A stretch of DNA of 64,000 nucleotides, from positions 2,423,001 through 2,487,000 of the forward strand of contig NZ_JAKRKC020000001.1 in assembly GCF_022664455.2 (NCBI RefSeq). Reading direction: 5' to 3'. The translations under genes and the position numbers were made by a program. The notes beneath the pieces were generated by a model. The model saw only the letters and a program-made list of their open reading frames with translations, made no database searches and was not told the DNA's origin. Numbering within the stretch: the stretch's first letter is position 1; each line of letters starts with the position of its first letter. Source of the stretch: Actinomadura luzonensis. GTDB taxonomy: Bacteria > Actinomycetota > Actinomycetes > Streptosporangiales > Streptosporangiaceae. Below are positions 7,863 through 15,810 of the stretch, one piece after another.

Positions 7863-8026
7863 CCGCCCTCCCTCGCTCGTTACTAGGTTCACACGACTCG
7901 GGAGTGGGTCACGCCGAGCGGCACATAGGAGAGCAAAATACGCATCCCCGGGGAAGTGGCCTGACATCCGGCGGGGGAAGAACCGCCACCGACCTTGACG
8001 GACCTTTGTCGTCGGCGGGCCGAAAC

Positions 8027-8042
8027 CTGAATTGCAGTTCAG
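8027..8042. promoter_or_regulatory. Imperfect 16-nt palindrome upstream of sigma gene
   Basis: CTGAATTGCAGTTCAG is symmetrical in seven of eight base pairs and ends 35 nt before the sigma-factor ATG, in a relatively AT-rich patch. Possible operator; no regulator is assigned. Confidence 0.3.
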
Positions 8043-8077
8043 CCCGAATAGGGCATCCGGCTGCGATTCTGGCCACG

Positions 8078-8590
8078 ATGCAGACCACGGACTGGGAAGA
8101 AGAGTTCCGCGAGTACGTCACGACCCGCGGTCCTGCCCTGCTGCGCGCCGCCAACCAGCTCACCGGGCACCCCCTGGACGCCGAGGACCTGTTGCAGAGC
8201 GCGCTCACCAAGACGTACCTGGCGTGGGAGCGCATCGAGGACCGCGGCGCGCTGGACGGCTACGTGCGGCGGGCGATGGTCAACATCAACATCTCGCAGT
8301 GGCGGCGGCGCAAGCTGGAGGAGTACCCGTCGGGGGACGACCTGCCGGAGATCGTCTCGCGCGAGACCGTGGCCTGCGGCGAGGTGGGCGAGGTGCACGA
8401 GCGGCTGGAGCAGGCGCTCGACGCGCTGCCCGAGCGGATGCGGGCGGCCATCGTGCTGCGCTACTACGAGGACATGACCGAGCCGGAGATCGCGAGGACG
8501 CTGGGGATCAGCGTGGGGACGGTGAAGAGCACCGTCTCACGCGCGATGGGCAAGCTCCGCGCCGCCCTGGGCCTGTCCGCCGACGACTAA
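8078..8590 (+). CDS. SigE-family RNA polymerase sigma factor
   Basis: 170 residues. Region 2 shows HPLDAEDLLQSALTKTYLAWERI and VRRAMVNINISQWRRRKLEE; region 4 shows LPERMRAAIVLRYYEDMTEPEIARTLGISVGTVKSTVSRAMGKLR (helix-turn-helix, split at the turn). The ATG at 8078 is chosen because upstream in-frame codons are AT-rich and unlike coding sequence. Unlike the pairs at 3561 and 13120, no membrane partner follows; the stop overlaps the convergent MarR gene by 4 nt. It may therefore be controlled at transcription, and a palindrome at 8027 sits in its leader. Its targets are unknown. Confidence 0.9.
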   Translation: MQTTDWEEEFREYVTTRGPALLRAANQLTGHPLDAEDLLQSALTKTYLAWERIEDRGALDGYVRRAMVNINISQWRRRKLEEYPSGDDLPEIVSRETVACGEVGEVHERLEQALDALPERMRAAIVLRYYEDMTEPEIARTLGISVGTVKSTVSRAMGKLRAALGLSADD

Positions 8591-9087
8591 CACCCCGGAA
8601 CGGGCTCCACGTCCCCTGAGGTGGCCCCGGCGGTGGCGCACGGCCGTACGACGGCTCTGATCTTCCGCAGGCTGCCAAGGAACGCCTCCAGCTCCTTCGC
8701 CTCCAGCAACCCGGTGAAGCAGTCCTCGATGTCCTGGACGTGCTGCGGCAGCACCGACTCCAGCCGCTCCCGCCCGGCGTCGGTCAGCACCGCGTAGGAG
8801 GCCCGGCGGTCGTGGGCGCACGCCTGCCGCGCGACCAGCCCCTCGCGTTCGAGCCGGTCGACCACCCGGGTGACGCCGCTGGTGGACAGCCCGGTCTGCG
8901 CGGCCAGGTCGCTCATCCGCAGCCGCTGCTCGGGGGAGCGGGCCAGCCGGATGACGGTCTCGAAGTCGACCTCCGACAAGCCCGCCGCGGCCAGCGCGGG
9001 CTGCAGCCGGGCCATGAGGCCGGCGTGCACCTCGGCCAGCAGTCCCACGGCCGTCAGTCGGGCATCGTCAAAGTTCGTCACGTTCAT
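8587..9087 (-). CDS. MarR-family transcriptional regulator
   Basis: 166 residues with a winged-helix core: LRMSDLAAQTGLSTSGVTRVVDRLEREGLV (recognition helix, split at the turn) and the wing segment ACAHDRRASYAVLTDAG, both characteristic of MarR dimers. It is divergent from the YceI gene 102 nt away, the usual arrangement for a MarR repressor acting on its neighbour. A perfect palindrome GGAATATTCC lies in the shared region. Two Cys near the C-terminus might allow redox sensing, but this is speculative. The 3' end overlaps the sigma gene by 4 nt. Confidence 0.9.
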   Translation of the reverse strand: MNVTNFDDARLTAVGLLAEVHAGLMARLQPALAAAGLSEVDFETVIRLARSPEQRLRMSDLAAQTGLSTSGVTRVVDRLEREGLVARQACAHDRRASYAVLTDAGRERLESVLPQHVQDIEDCFTGLLEAKELEAFLGSLRKIRAVVRPCATAGATSGDVEPVPGC

Positions 9088-9189
9088 ACCTTAGCGGACG
9101 ATAGTTGACGCGCGGAATATTCCTCGTGTAGACATTTGTTGCCGCAGACATCCGCACAGCAAGCGTTACTCGTAGCGAGGGAGAACCCC
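9088..9189. promoter_or_regulatory. Divergent promoter region of marR and yceI genes
   Basis: A 102-nt AT-enriched spacer with a perfect 10-nt palindrome GGAATATTCC at 9114-9123 and the ribosome site AGGGAGA before yceI. Candidate MarR operator region. Confidence 0.4.
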
Positions 9190-9753
9190 ATGAGCACCCG
9201 TACCTGGGAGAGCCTGACCATCCCGGCCGCCGGCACCTACAACCTCGACGCCGCGCACACGCGCATCGGCTTCGTGGTCAAGCACATGATGGTCAGCAAG
9301 GTCCGCGGCCACTTCGACACCTTCAACGGCTCGGTCACCATCGCCGAGAACCCGCTGGAGTCGTCCGCCGAGCTGACCATCAAGACCGAGAGCATCAACA
9401 CCGGCGCTCCCGACCGCGACGGCCACCTGCGCAGCGACGACTTCCTGTCGGCCGACAAGTTCCCGGACATCACCTTCAGGAGCACCCGCGTGGTGGGCCA
9501 CTCCGGCGACGAGTTCACGGTCGTCGGCGACCTGACCATCCGTGACGTCACCAAGGAGGTCGAGCTCACCGTCGAGTACGGCGGCGCCGGCACCAACCCC
9601 TGGGGCGCCGCGGTATGGGGCTTCTCCATCACCACCGAGTTCGACCGCGAGGACTTCGGCCTGACCTGGAACCAGGCCCTGGAGACCGGCGGCGTCCTCG
9701 TGGGCAAGAAGGTCAAGATCGAGATCGAGGGCGAGGCCAACCCGGCCGCTTGA
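9190..9753 (+). CDS. YceI-family polyisoprenoid-binding-like protein
   Basis: 187 residues with the YceI lipocalin-like pattern: GTYNLDAAHTRIGFVVKH at the start, a middle block with RDGHLRSDDFLSADKFPDITF, and the closing LVGKKVKIEIEGEA. YceI proteins bind long isoprenoid or amide lipids in an eight-stranded barrel. No signal peptide is present, so this member is probably cytoplasmic, as is common in actinomycetes. ATG with AGGGAGA ribosome site. The gene is divergent from a MarR regulator and followed by a strong hairpin terminator. Regulation by that MarR protein is inferred. Confidence 0.92.
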   Translation: MSTRTWESLTIPAAGTYNLDAAHTRIGFVVKHMMVSKVRGHFDTFNGSVTIAENPLESSAELTIKTESINTGAPDRDGHLRSDDFLSADKFPDITFRSTRVVGHSGDEFTVVGDLTIRDVTKEVELTVEYGGAGTNPWGAAVWGFSITTEFDREDFGLTWNQALETGGVLVGKKVKIEIEGEANPAA

Positions 9754-9771
9754 TCCCCCGCCGCGCTACGG

Positions 9772-9847
9772 TTATCCACAGCCCCGAAGCCCGCCCACGC
9801 TCTGGGCGGGCTTCATCCACAGCAGGTTACCCACAGGCTGTTGATAA
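9772..9847. other. Cluster of DnaA-box-like nonamers
   Basis: Four sites lie within 76 nt: TTATCCACA at 9772-9780 (perfect consensus), TCATCCACA at 9813-9821, TTACCCACA at 9827-9835, and TGTTGATAA at 9839-9847 (reverse complement TTATCAACA). They lie between yceI and tRNA-Ser and flank the yceI terminator. No dnaA or dnaN is present, so this is not oriC. DnaA-binding clusters outside oriC that titrate DnaA are known in bacteria. Confidence 0.55.
9786..9814 (+). terminator. Rho-independent-type terminator after yceI
   Basis: GAAGCCCGCCCA pairs perfectly with TGGGCGGGCTTC around a 5-nt loop, 33 nt after the YceI stop. No U-tract follows, as is common in GC-rich actinomycetes. Confidence 0.75.
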
Positions 9848-9929
9848 CTCTTGGTGAAGGCGGGCGGCGGATTCGCTTTGCCGCCTCGCCAGAAGGCCGG
9901 TACGCTGTGCTGAGCCGCACCGGCTACCA

Positions 9930-10019
9930 GGAGGATTCGCCTAGTCAGGTCTATGGCGCCGCACTGCTAATGCGGTTTGGGTTTACCGCCCATCCGGGGT
10001 TCAAATCCCCGATCCTCCG
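9930..10019 (+). tRNA. tRNA-Ser (anticodon GCU)
   Basis: 90 nt. The acceptor arms GGAGGAT (9930-9936) and ATCCTCC (10012-10018) pair fully, with discriminator G at 10019. The anticodon loop reads CTGCTAA within GCACTGCTAATGC, giving GCU for AGC/AGU serine codons. A long variable arm and the T-loop GGTTCAAATCC are present. CCA is not encoded. It is followed by a strong terminator and then by decayed genes, as tRNA 3' ends often are when they serve as integration sites. Confidence 0.95.
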
Positions 10020-10026
10020 CAGGCGA

Positions 10027-10060
10027 AAGCCCTTCCCCGAGACTTCGGGGAAGGGCTTTT
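10027..10060 (+). terminator. Strong terminator of tRNA-Ser
   Basis: AAGCCCTTCCCCGA and TCGGGGAAGGGCTT form a perfect 14-bp stem with a GACT loop, followed by TT, 8 nt after the tRNA. Confidence 0.9.
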
Positions 10061-10197
10061 GACTTGGGTACATCTCTCCGCAGTGGTGGTCTGGTGCGTG
10101 TCGTGCTTGATAGCCGTGATGACCCAGCTTCCTCGTAGGACGCAGCTCGCTCGGTAGAGTCCCGGCATGGTGTTGACCATGCCCAGGTCCCGGGCCG

Positions 10198-10425
10198 ACT
10201 CAGATTGTTCAAGACGCGCGACTGACCTACCAGGATGGGCGTAGCGTCTTCGTCGCTCGTATCAGCGTCGACATCGGGTCGGCCTGGAAGGGCACGAGCC
10301 TGCCGCTGGTCGCGAACTGATCGAGGCCGTCGAGGCCGAAGGGTGGCGACTGGATCAGATGGCGAACGCCGTCTTCGGCCGCGGCTTGGACTACGAGAAC
10401 ATCACGTGCCTGTTCCGGCGCGTCG
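10198..10425 (+). pseudogene. Frameshifted remnant of a small hypothetical protein
   Basis: Two coherent peptide stretches lie in different frames. The first (10198-10320) includes VQDARLTYQDGRSVFVARI and ends at a TGA; the second continues from about 10314 with ELIEAVEAEGWRLDQMANAV and YENITCLFRRV. Joined, they resemble a small actinomycete protein with no known function. An ATG at 10166 lies in a third frame, so at least two frameshifts are needed. No single open frame covers the region. Boundaries are approximate. Confidence 0.4.
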
Positions 10426-10557
10426 ACCGAGCCGAGAGCGCTCCGCGGGTCTTTCGCCCGCCGGCACATCCCGAAGCGATCGACCCGTCCTGCCCGCCGT
10501 CCAGGTGTGCGGCCTGGGGGCCCGGGCCCGGCCGGCAGCGCACACCGGACCCGCCGC

Positions 10558-10732
10558 GACACGGACAGGAAAGCCCGTGTCGTCGCCGGAGAAGCGCGCC
10601 ATGTGACGATCACCGAGGGCGGCACGACGGTCTCGACGGCGAAGAGCGTTGCGTGCCTGCACTGTCGCCAACACCCTCGACCGCCGCAAGTGCCTGGACG
10701 ATTTGGCCGAGGACATGGCGAAGGCGGGCTGA
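10558..10732 (+). pseudogene. Frameshifted remnant with Cys-containing C-terminus
   Basis: One frame gives ARVVAGEARHVTITEGGTTV and then AKSVACL; from about 10655 the adjacent frame continues naturally with ANTLDRRKCLDDLAEDMAKAG and a TGA at 10730. The two halves read as one small protein broken by a single-base shift. I do not recognise the family. Low confidence because the region is short. Confidence 0.3.
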
Positions 10733-10750
10733 CGGCTCGTGCGTCCGGCG

Positions 10751-10921
10751 TCACCAGGGCCGGCAGCGTAGCGAAGTCAGATCGATCAGGTCGCCGCCGA
10801 CGGCCGGGAGTTCCGTGCCCAGTTCGTCGTACAGCTCGTCCCAGTCGCTCAGGCCGAATCGCGGGTTCGGCGGTGGTGGCACGAGTGCGATCAGGCGGTC
10901 CAGAGCGCGTTGATCAGTCAC
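10751..10921 (-). pseudogene. Truncated SMI1/KNR4 (SUKH)-like protein remnant
   Basis: A 56-residue frame from GTG at 10921 reads ALDRLIALVPPPPNPRFG, then WDELYDELGTELPAVGGDLI, and stops. This resembles the first quarter of actinomycete SMI1/KNR4 (SUKH) proteins, which are usually 150-200 residues and often act as immunity proteins against polymorphic toxins. The conserved remainder is absent downstream, so it is most likely a truncated relic. No toxin gene is adjacent. Confidence 0.4.
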
Positions 10922-10952
10922 GCGCCGACTGTAGCGGGGCGATCGGGCTTCG

Positions 10953-11531
10953 TCAGCGGAGGTGGTTCCGGAGCAGTCGCCGGTGGTGAGGGGGCAGGTG
11001 GCAGGCGGTTGTGGCGCGGTGGAGGAGGGCGGGGTCGAAGCCGTGGGTGCTTAGGTGGCGGAGGAGGGGGAGGTAGCGGTCGGGGCGGTCGCGGAGGAGT
11101 TCCGTGGCGAGCCGGAGTTCGAGGCGGACCACGGGGACCTGGTGGGGGCCGCAGCCGATCAGGACGTGGTGCTGCCAGGGGCCGGTGCCCGCGCATTCCA
11201 GGGCGTCCGCGTCGGTGGGGCGTTCGACGGTGCTGAGTTCGACCCTGACGCCGTTCACCGCGAAGCCGGCGAAGTACTGCGACGACTCCGGGAGCCAGGA
11301 GGCGGGGCGGAGGCAGGGGAACGGGGCGAGGGCCGCGGCGAAGGCATCCAGGTCGGCGCGGGTGGCGAGCAGGAGGTCGAGGTCCCCGGCGGGCAGCGGG
11401 ACGCCTTGCAGGAGGGCGGCGCTCGTGCCGCACACGCGGTACGCGGGGGCGGTGGCCAGGCGGGCGAGGGCGTCGAGGGTCGTGGTCAGGGCGGTGGTCA
11501 CGTCCGTGAGGTGCAGGGGCGGGTTGTTCAT
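10953..11531 (-). CDS. Nucleotidyltransferase-fold hypothetical protein
   Basis: 192 residues. The block YRVCGTSAALLQGVPLPAG followed by DLDLLLA resembles the GS...DxD signature of nucleotidyltransferase-fold proteins (AbiEii/MNT type), with VRVELSTVE as a possible third acidic strand. The C-terminal half is Leu-, His- and Arg-rich (LPPHHRRLLRNHL). The catalytic pattern is partial, so activity is uncertain. It stands alone between a relic region and a divergent small gene; no antitoxin-like partner is visible. Codon use is typical of the genome. Confidence 0.6.
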   Translation of the reverse strand: MNNPPLHLTDVTTALTTTLDALARLATAPAYRVCGTSAALLQGVPLPAGDLDLLLATRADLDAFAAALAPFPCLRPASWLPESSQYFAGFAVNGVRVELSTVERPTDADALECAGTGPWQHHVLIGCGPHQVPVVRLELRLATELLRDRPDRYLPLLRHLSTHGFDPALLHRATTACHLPPHHRRLLRNHLR

Positions 11532-11706
11532 GCGGGGTCGACCTTTTCAGGGGGCGGTGGGTGGCGTGTCAGCGGTGGTGTCAGTGCGATGGCGGGGCGG
11601 TGTCAGGGGGGTCGGCGAGAGTTGTCGGCATGAGCGGTCGGGCGGACGGGGCCCGGCCGGTCGACCGGATCGCCTTCGCACGATGACCTGAACGGAGCAC
11701 ACCACC

Positions 11707-12111
11707 ATGAACAACACCCTCACCGACCAGGACCAGCTCACCCTCCGGATCGCCGCCTGGGGCGCGGTGTCGCTGATGTCCGCCGCCGGTGCCGCCGGCT
11801 CGGCGCACAAGGCGGCCACCGAGGGCTCGATCGCCCTGGCCTCCGCGACCGGACCGATCGGGCACGTGCTGGCCAAGGCGCCCAAGGGCGTGAAGTACGG
11901 CAAGACCGTGGCCGCGCTCGCCGACCAGGTGCTGCCCGCCCTGACCGCGTCCATGACGCTGCTCAAGCGGCAGGACCCGGCCGAGGCCGACAACTTCCGC
12001 AACACCGTCGTCGTCGCCGTCCAGGCGGCCGGCCGGGTCCACCAGGGGCCGCTCAGCCCCACCATGGCCGACATGGCCCGGAAGATCACCGGGGCGCTCG
12101 ACGCCGCCTGA
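11707..12111 (+). CDS. Conserved hypothetical small protein
   Basis: 134 residues from an ATG with GGAG 8 nt upstream. It is alanine-rich and mostly helical, with a moderately hydrophobic segment AAWGAVSLMSAAGAAGSAHKA and a central GKTVAALADQVLPALTASM. No signal peptide, metal site or catalytic motif is visible, and I do not recognise the family. A perfect 14-bp terminator follows, so it is monocistronic. Function unknown. Confidence 0.65.
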   Translation: MNNTLTDQDQLTLRIAAWGAVSLMSAAGAAGSAHKAATEGSIALASATGPIGHVLAKAPKGVKYGKTVAALADQVLPALTASMTLLKRQDPAEADNFRNTVVVAVQAAGRVHQGPLSPTMADMARKITGALDAA

Positions 12112-12139
12112 TGGGACGGCCGCGCGTGTCGCCCGAGCG

Positions 12140-12172
12140 AGGCCCTCTTCCCGGCGCGGGAAGAGGGCCTTC
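12140..12172 (+). terminator. Terminator after the 134-aa hypothetical gene
   Basis: AGGCCCTCTTCCCG (12140-12153) and CGGGAAGAGGGCCT (12157-12170) form a perfect 14-bp stem with a GCG loop, followed by TT. It lies between convergent genes and could act in both directions. Confidence 0.85.
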
Positions 12173-12189
12173 CGCTGTTCGTACGGCGT

Positions 12190-12423
12190 TCAGCAGGGGG
12201 TGAAGAAGACCTTCAGCGTGCCGTCCAGGGTTCCCCACTGGCCGGCGGGCTGGCCGCAGCCGAACCAGCGCTGCCCGACGACCTGGTCGCCGCTGTAGTA
12301 GGTGTAGACGATGAGGAGGTCGCCTCCCGGCGGAGGCGGCGGGATGGCGTGGGCGGGGGTCGCGCCGAGAGCGAGCACGCCGGCGGCCAGCACCGCCGCC
12401 AGAACTCCTCGCTTGACCTTCAT
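12190..12423 (-). CDS. Small secreted protein (DUF6289-like)
   Basis: 77 residues. A clear Sec signal peptide: basic MKVKRG, hydrophobic VLAAVLAAGVLALG, and cleavage after TPAHA near residue 26. The mature peptide of about 51 residues has a Pro-rich start, YTYYSGDQVVGQRWFGCGQP and a C-terminal Cys, so a single disulfide is likely. It resembles small exported actinomycete proteins of the DUF6289 type; their role is not known to me. The ATG follows GGAGGAGCC, a strong ribosome site. Monocistronic. Confidence 0.7.
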   Translation of the reverse strand: MKVKRGVLAAVLAAGVLALGATPAHAIPPPPPGGDLLIVYTYYSGDQVVGQRWFGCGQPAGQWGTLDGTLKVFFTPC

Positions 12424-12533
12424 GGAGGCTCCTCCTGCCTGTCGGGCGGCCCGGCCGAAGCGGAGGCCGCGGCCCTGGTCATGATCGAATATCAGGCCGG
12501 CCCGTCGCGCAAGACGCTGTCCGATCGCGTCCG

Positions 12534-12563
12534 TTCAACAGTTCGGGGGGCTCGGCCCGTCTA
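12534..12563 (+). promoter_or_regulatory. Candidate ECF-type promoter of the sigma gene at 12596
   Basis: TTCAACA (12534-12540) and CGTCTA (12558-12563) are separated by 17 nt, like the AAC/CGTC promoters read by ECF and SigE-family sigma factors. The position fits autoregulation of the downstream sigma gene. Confidence 0.4.
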
Positions 12564-12595
12564 CAGGGGGACGGACGAGGAGAGGGTGGCGGGTC

Positions 12596-13123
12596 TTGGC
12601 GGACGACTCCGGGGGGTTCGAGAGCTTCGTGGCGGATCGGGCCGACGCGTTGCTGCGCTACGGGTACGTGCTCAGCGGCAACGCCCACGACGCGGCCGAC
12701 CTGGTTCAGGAGGCGTTGATCCGGTTGCACCGGGCCTGGCCCCGCGTACGGCGCAAGGAGGATCCCGAGGCGTACACCCGCACGATCATGGCCAGGCTGC
12801 ACATCAGCGTCTGGCGGCGGCGCCGGCGCGAGCACCTGATCTGGGACCTGCCGGACAAACGCGACCATCGCGACCTGCTGCCGTCCGGCACCGAGCAGGA
12901 GCTGTGGAAGGCGCTGGAGGGGCTGCCGCGCAAGCAGCGGGCCGTGCTCGTCCTCCGCTACTACGAGGACCTGGCGGACGAGGAGATCGCCAGGGTGCTC
13001 GGGATCTCGCGCGGGACCGTGCGCAGTCACGCGTCCCTGGGCCTGGGGAAACTGCGCTCGGCTCTCGCGCCGGGCCGGTCCGATCGGGGTACGGCCGCCG
13101 CGGCCGAGGAGGGCATCGCATGA
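12596..13123 (+). CDS. SigE-family RNA polymerase sigma factor
   Basis: 175 residues from a TTG start preceded by GGAGAGG. The opening FESFVADRADALLRYGYVLSG and region 2 HDAADLVQEALIRLHRAW match the family; region 4 contains LPRKQRAVLVLRYYEDLADE and ARVLGISRGTVRSHASLGLG. It is closely similar to the sigma factor at 3561. The stop overlaps the ATG of the membrane-protein gene at 13120. A candidate ECF-type promoter lies 33 nt upstream of the start, consistent with autoregulation. Confidence 0.9.
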   Translation: MADDSGGFESFVADRADALLRYGYVLSGNAHDAADLVQEALIRLHRAWPRVRRKEDPEAYTRTIMARLHISVWRRRRREHLIWDLPDKRDHRDLLPSGTEQELWKALEGLPRKQRAVLVLRYYEDLADEEIARVLGISRGTVRSHASLGLGKLRSALAPGRSDRGTAAAAEEGIA

Positions 13124-14310
13124 CCGAGGACAAGTGGGTGGAGGGTCACCTGCGGAGCACGCTGCGGCACGCGGCGGCCGGGGGCGCGCCGCAGGCGCCG
13201 GTGGGGTTGCCGGGGCGGGTCGCGGCGCGGGCGCGGGCGCGGCGGCGTAACCGGGGACGGCTCGGGCTGGCGCTGGCGGGGGTGGCGGCGGCCGTGGTCG
13301 TCGTCCCGGTCGCCGCCGTGGGCACGGGGCCGGGCTTCGGGGGAGGGCTGGGCGGCGACGGGCCGGGCGGCGACGGGCGGGGCGTGAGCACCGGGAGGCT
13401 CGAATCCGGTCCGCCCGCCCCGAGTCCGGGCCTGGAGAGCCGGCGGCCCCTCGGCGAGCGGCTGATCGTGGACAACCCGTCGGAGAACCGGCCCCTGCAG
13501 TTGTGGTTCGCCAGGCGGGAGGACGGCTCGGTGGCCTTCTGCCGCCGATACGAGAGCCGGACGGGGGGCTCCACGTCCTCCTGCGGCGACGCGCCGGTCG
13601 CCGGGACCGCGTCCCTGGAGGGGTCCACCGAGTCGTGGCCGCCGCCGGAGCGGGTGATGTACTTCGGCGCAGCCGGGGACCGGGTCGCCGGGGTGTCCGC
13701 CGTCACGGCCGAGGGACGCCGGACGGCGGGGCGGGTCACGCACCCGGCGGGCGCGCCCCTGTCCATCTGGAGGGTCAGCACGGCGAGCGCGGCCCGCGTG
13801 GACTTCTTCGAGTTCGTCGACGCGGAGGGGAAGGTGGTGGCCAGGGTGGACAACACGCCCCTGATGGTGCCGGAGGCGACCGCCGAGCCGGTCGGCGAGG
13901 TGCTGCGGCTGGGCGACGGGCTGAGCGCCAACGTGTACGACGTCCCGGACCGGACCCTGATCTGGCGGCTGGACGGCGAGCCGGTCGGCTCCGACCTCGT
14001 ACGGGCGAAGGATCTCATGCGCGACCTGGGCGGCCGCAGGCTGCCGGTGCTGCTGCACGAGCGGGACCGGCGATGGTTCGGCGTGGTCGCGGACGTGCGC
14101 ACGGCCGAGGTCGAGCTGGTCTTCGCCGACGGGCGCAAGGTGAGGGCACCGGCCAGGAAGGACCCTTGGGGGATCGGCGTCCGGCTGTTCGGGGGCGCGC
14201 ACGAGCGCGACGGGGACATCTACCTGAAGGGGTTCCAGGTGGTGGGGCGGGACGCCGAGGGGCGAGAGCTCTGGCGTGACGCGCAGCCCGCGCGGACGAG
14301 CGGCGGATAG
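13120..14310 (+). CDS. Single-pass membrane protein paired with SigE-family sigma factor
   Basis: 396 residues: a cytoplasmic N-terminus of about 46 residues ending in RARARRRNRGR, one transmembrane helix (about 47-67), a Gly-rich low-complexity linker (GGGLGGDGPGGDGRG) and a large extracytoplasmic part containing FCRRYESRTGGSTSSCG, which may hold a disulfide. No anti-sigma zinc motif is present. It overlaps the sigma stop by ATGA. The domain layout parallels the partner gene at 2365, although the extracytoplasmic sequences differ. Inference: it couples an extracellular signal to the sigma factor or modulates it. Confidence 0.7.
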   Translation: MTEDKWVEGHLRSTLRHAAAGGAPQAPVGLPGRVAARARARRRNRGRLGLALAGVAAAVVVVPVAAVGTGPGFGGGLGGDGPGGDGRGVSTGRLESGPPAPSPGLESRRPLGERLIVDNPSENRPLQLWFARREDGSVAFCRRYESRTGGSTSSCGDAPVAGTASLEGSTESWPPPERVMYFGAAGDRVAGVSAVTAEGRRTAGRVTHPAGAPLSIWRVSTASAARVDFFEFVDAEGKVVARVDNTPLMVPEATAEPVGEVLRLGDGLSANVYDVPDRTLIWRLDGEPVGSDLVRAKDLMRDLGGRRLPVLLHERDRRWFGVVADVRTAEVELVFADGRKVRAPARKDPWGIGVRLFGGAHERDGDIYLKGFQVVGRDAEGRELWRDAQPARTSGG

Positions 14311-14370
14311 GAGAAGCTTGACGGGCGGGCACCGGCGGGCCGCCCGCCACCGGTGCCGTCCGCGGACCTG

Positions 14371-15810
14371 TCAGTCGAGGATGTGCTGGGTGGCGCGGGC
14401 GTAGCGGGCGCGGATCTCCGGGATCGCCTCGCCCTCGTACGTCACCGTGTCCCCCGCCCCCCACTCCGGCTTCGTCACCAGCGTCGCCGCCTGGTAGGCG
14501 GCCCCGTCCGCGACGTACTCGGCAGGCGGCGGGACGGTGATCGGGACGCCGAAGACGGTCGGGGCGATGCGGCGGACCGCTTCCGAGCGGGCCGCGCCCC
14601 CGATCAGCAGCACCCGCTCCGGCTCCAGCCGCAGCGCGTCGAGGGCGTCGGCGAGGCCGCACAGCATGCCCTCGACGGCGGCGCGGGCCAGGTGGGCGGG
14701 GGTGGCGGTGGCGAGCGTCAGGCCGTGGACGGAGCCGGTGGCGGTGGGCCGGTTGGGGGTGCGCTCACCCTCCAGGTAGGGCACCAGGGTGAGCCCGCCG
14801 GCCCCGGCGGGCGCCTGGAGCGCGAGGTCGCTCAGCTCGGCGAGGCCGACCCCGGCGATGCGGGCGGCGGCGTCGAGGACGCGGGCGGCGTTGAGCGTGC
14901 ACACCAGCGGCAGGAAGCGGCCGGTCGCGTCGGCGAACCCCGCCACCGCCCCCGAGGCGTCGGCGCTCGGCTGCTCGGCGACCGCGAAGACGGTGCCGGA
15001 GGTGCCGAGGGAGACCACGACGTCGCCGGAGCGGGCGCCGACGCCGAGCGCGGCGGCCATGTTGTCGCCGGTGCCGGGGGCGAGCAGGATCGTGCCGCCG
15101 GGCGCGCCGGGGTGGGCGCCTTCGTAGGCCCGCTCGGCGGGACCGAGCACCCGGGGGAGCAGCGGCGTCGCGCCGAAGGCGGTCTTGAGCAGGTCGGTGC
15201 GGTAGGAGCCGGTGAACGGCGACCAGTAGCCGGTGCCCGAGGCGTCGCCCCGGTCGGTGGTGAGCGTGTCGAGGGGCGCGAGCGGCGCGTCGGCCCAGCC
15301 GGCGCGCGAGAACGGCACGCCCGAGGCGAGCGCGCCGGCCAGCCGCCAGGTCAGCCAGTCGTGCGGCAGGCACACGGCGGCGGTGCGGCGGGCGTGCTCG
15401 GGCTCGTGCCGGGCCAGCCACCGCAGCTTGGTGACCGTGAACGAGGCGACCGGCACCGAGCCGACCGCGTCGGCCCACGCCTGCGCGCCGCCCAGCTCGG
15501 CGATGAGGTCGGCGGCGGCCTGGGCGGAGCGGGTGTCGTTCCACAACAGGGCGTCACGCACGACATTTCCGGACTCGTCCAGGCAGACCATGCCATGCTG
15601 CTGCCCGCCCACGCTGACGGCCGTCACGCCGTCGAGCCCGCCGGCGGCCTCCAGGGCCTCCAGCAGCGCCGCCCACCAGTGGGACGGGTGAACCTCCGTG
15701 CCCTCCGGATGCCGGGCCCGGCCCTCGCGGACCAGCGCTCCCGTCTCCGCGTCACGAATGACGACCTTGCAACTCTGCGTCGAAGAATCGACCCCAGCGA
15801 CCAGCGTCAC
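14371..15810 (-). CDS. xylB: Xylulokinase
   Basis: 479 residues, the normal length for FGGY-family xylulokinase. Visible signatures are [17 protein letters not shown] at the start (phosphate-binding loop), [24 protein letters not shown] with the catalytic-region Asp, [11 protein letters not shown], and the C-terminal [15 protein letters not shown]. The enzyme phosphorylates D-xylulose to xylulose 5-phosphate for the pentose phosphate pathway. Its ATG overlaps the stop of the upstream xylA remnant (ATGA), keeping the standard xylAB operon order. Because xylA is deleted, the kinase may depend on another source of xylulose. Confidence 0.93.
   Translation of the reverse strand: MTLVAGVDSSTQSCKVVIRDAETGALVREGRARHPEGTEVHPSHWWAALLEALEAAGGLDGVTAVSVGGQQHGMVCLDESGNVVRDALLWNDTRSAQAAADLIAELGGAQAWADAVGSVPVASFTVTKLRWLARHEPEHARRTAAVCLPHDWLTWRLAGALASGVPFSRAGWADAPLAPLDTLTTDRGDASGTGYWSPFTGSYRTDLLKTAFGATPLLPRVLGPAERAYEGAHPGAPGGTILLAPGTGDNMAAALGVGARSGDVVVSLGTSGTVFAVAEQPSADASGAVAGFADATGRFLPLVCTLNAARVLDAAARIAGVGLAELSDLALQAPAGAGGLTLVPYLEGERTPNRPTATGSVHGLTLATATPAHLARAAVEGMLCGLADALDALRLEPERVLLIGGAARSEAVRRIAPTVFGVPITVPPPAEYVADGAAYQAATLVTKPEWGAGDTVTYEGEAIPEIRARYARATQHILD

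Noticed and set aside
9772..9847. Chromosomal origin of replication
   Set aside because: Only four DnaA-like sites, no dnaA or dnaN gene and no AT-rich unwinding region.
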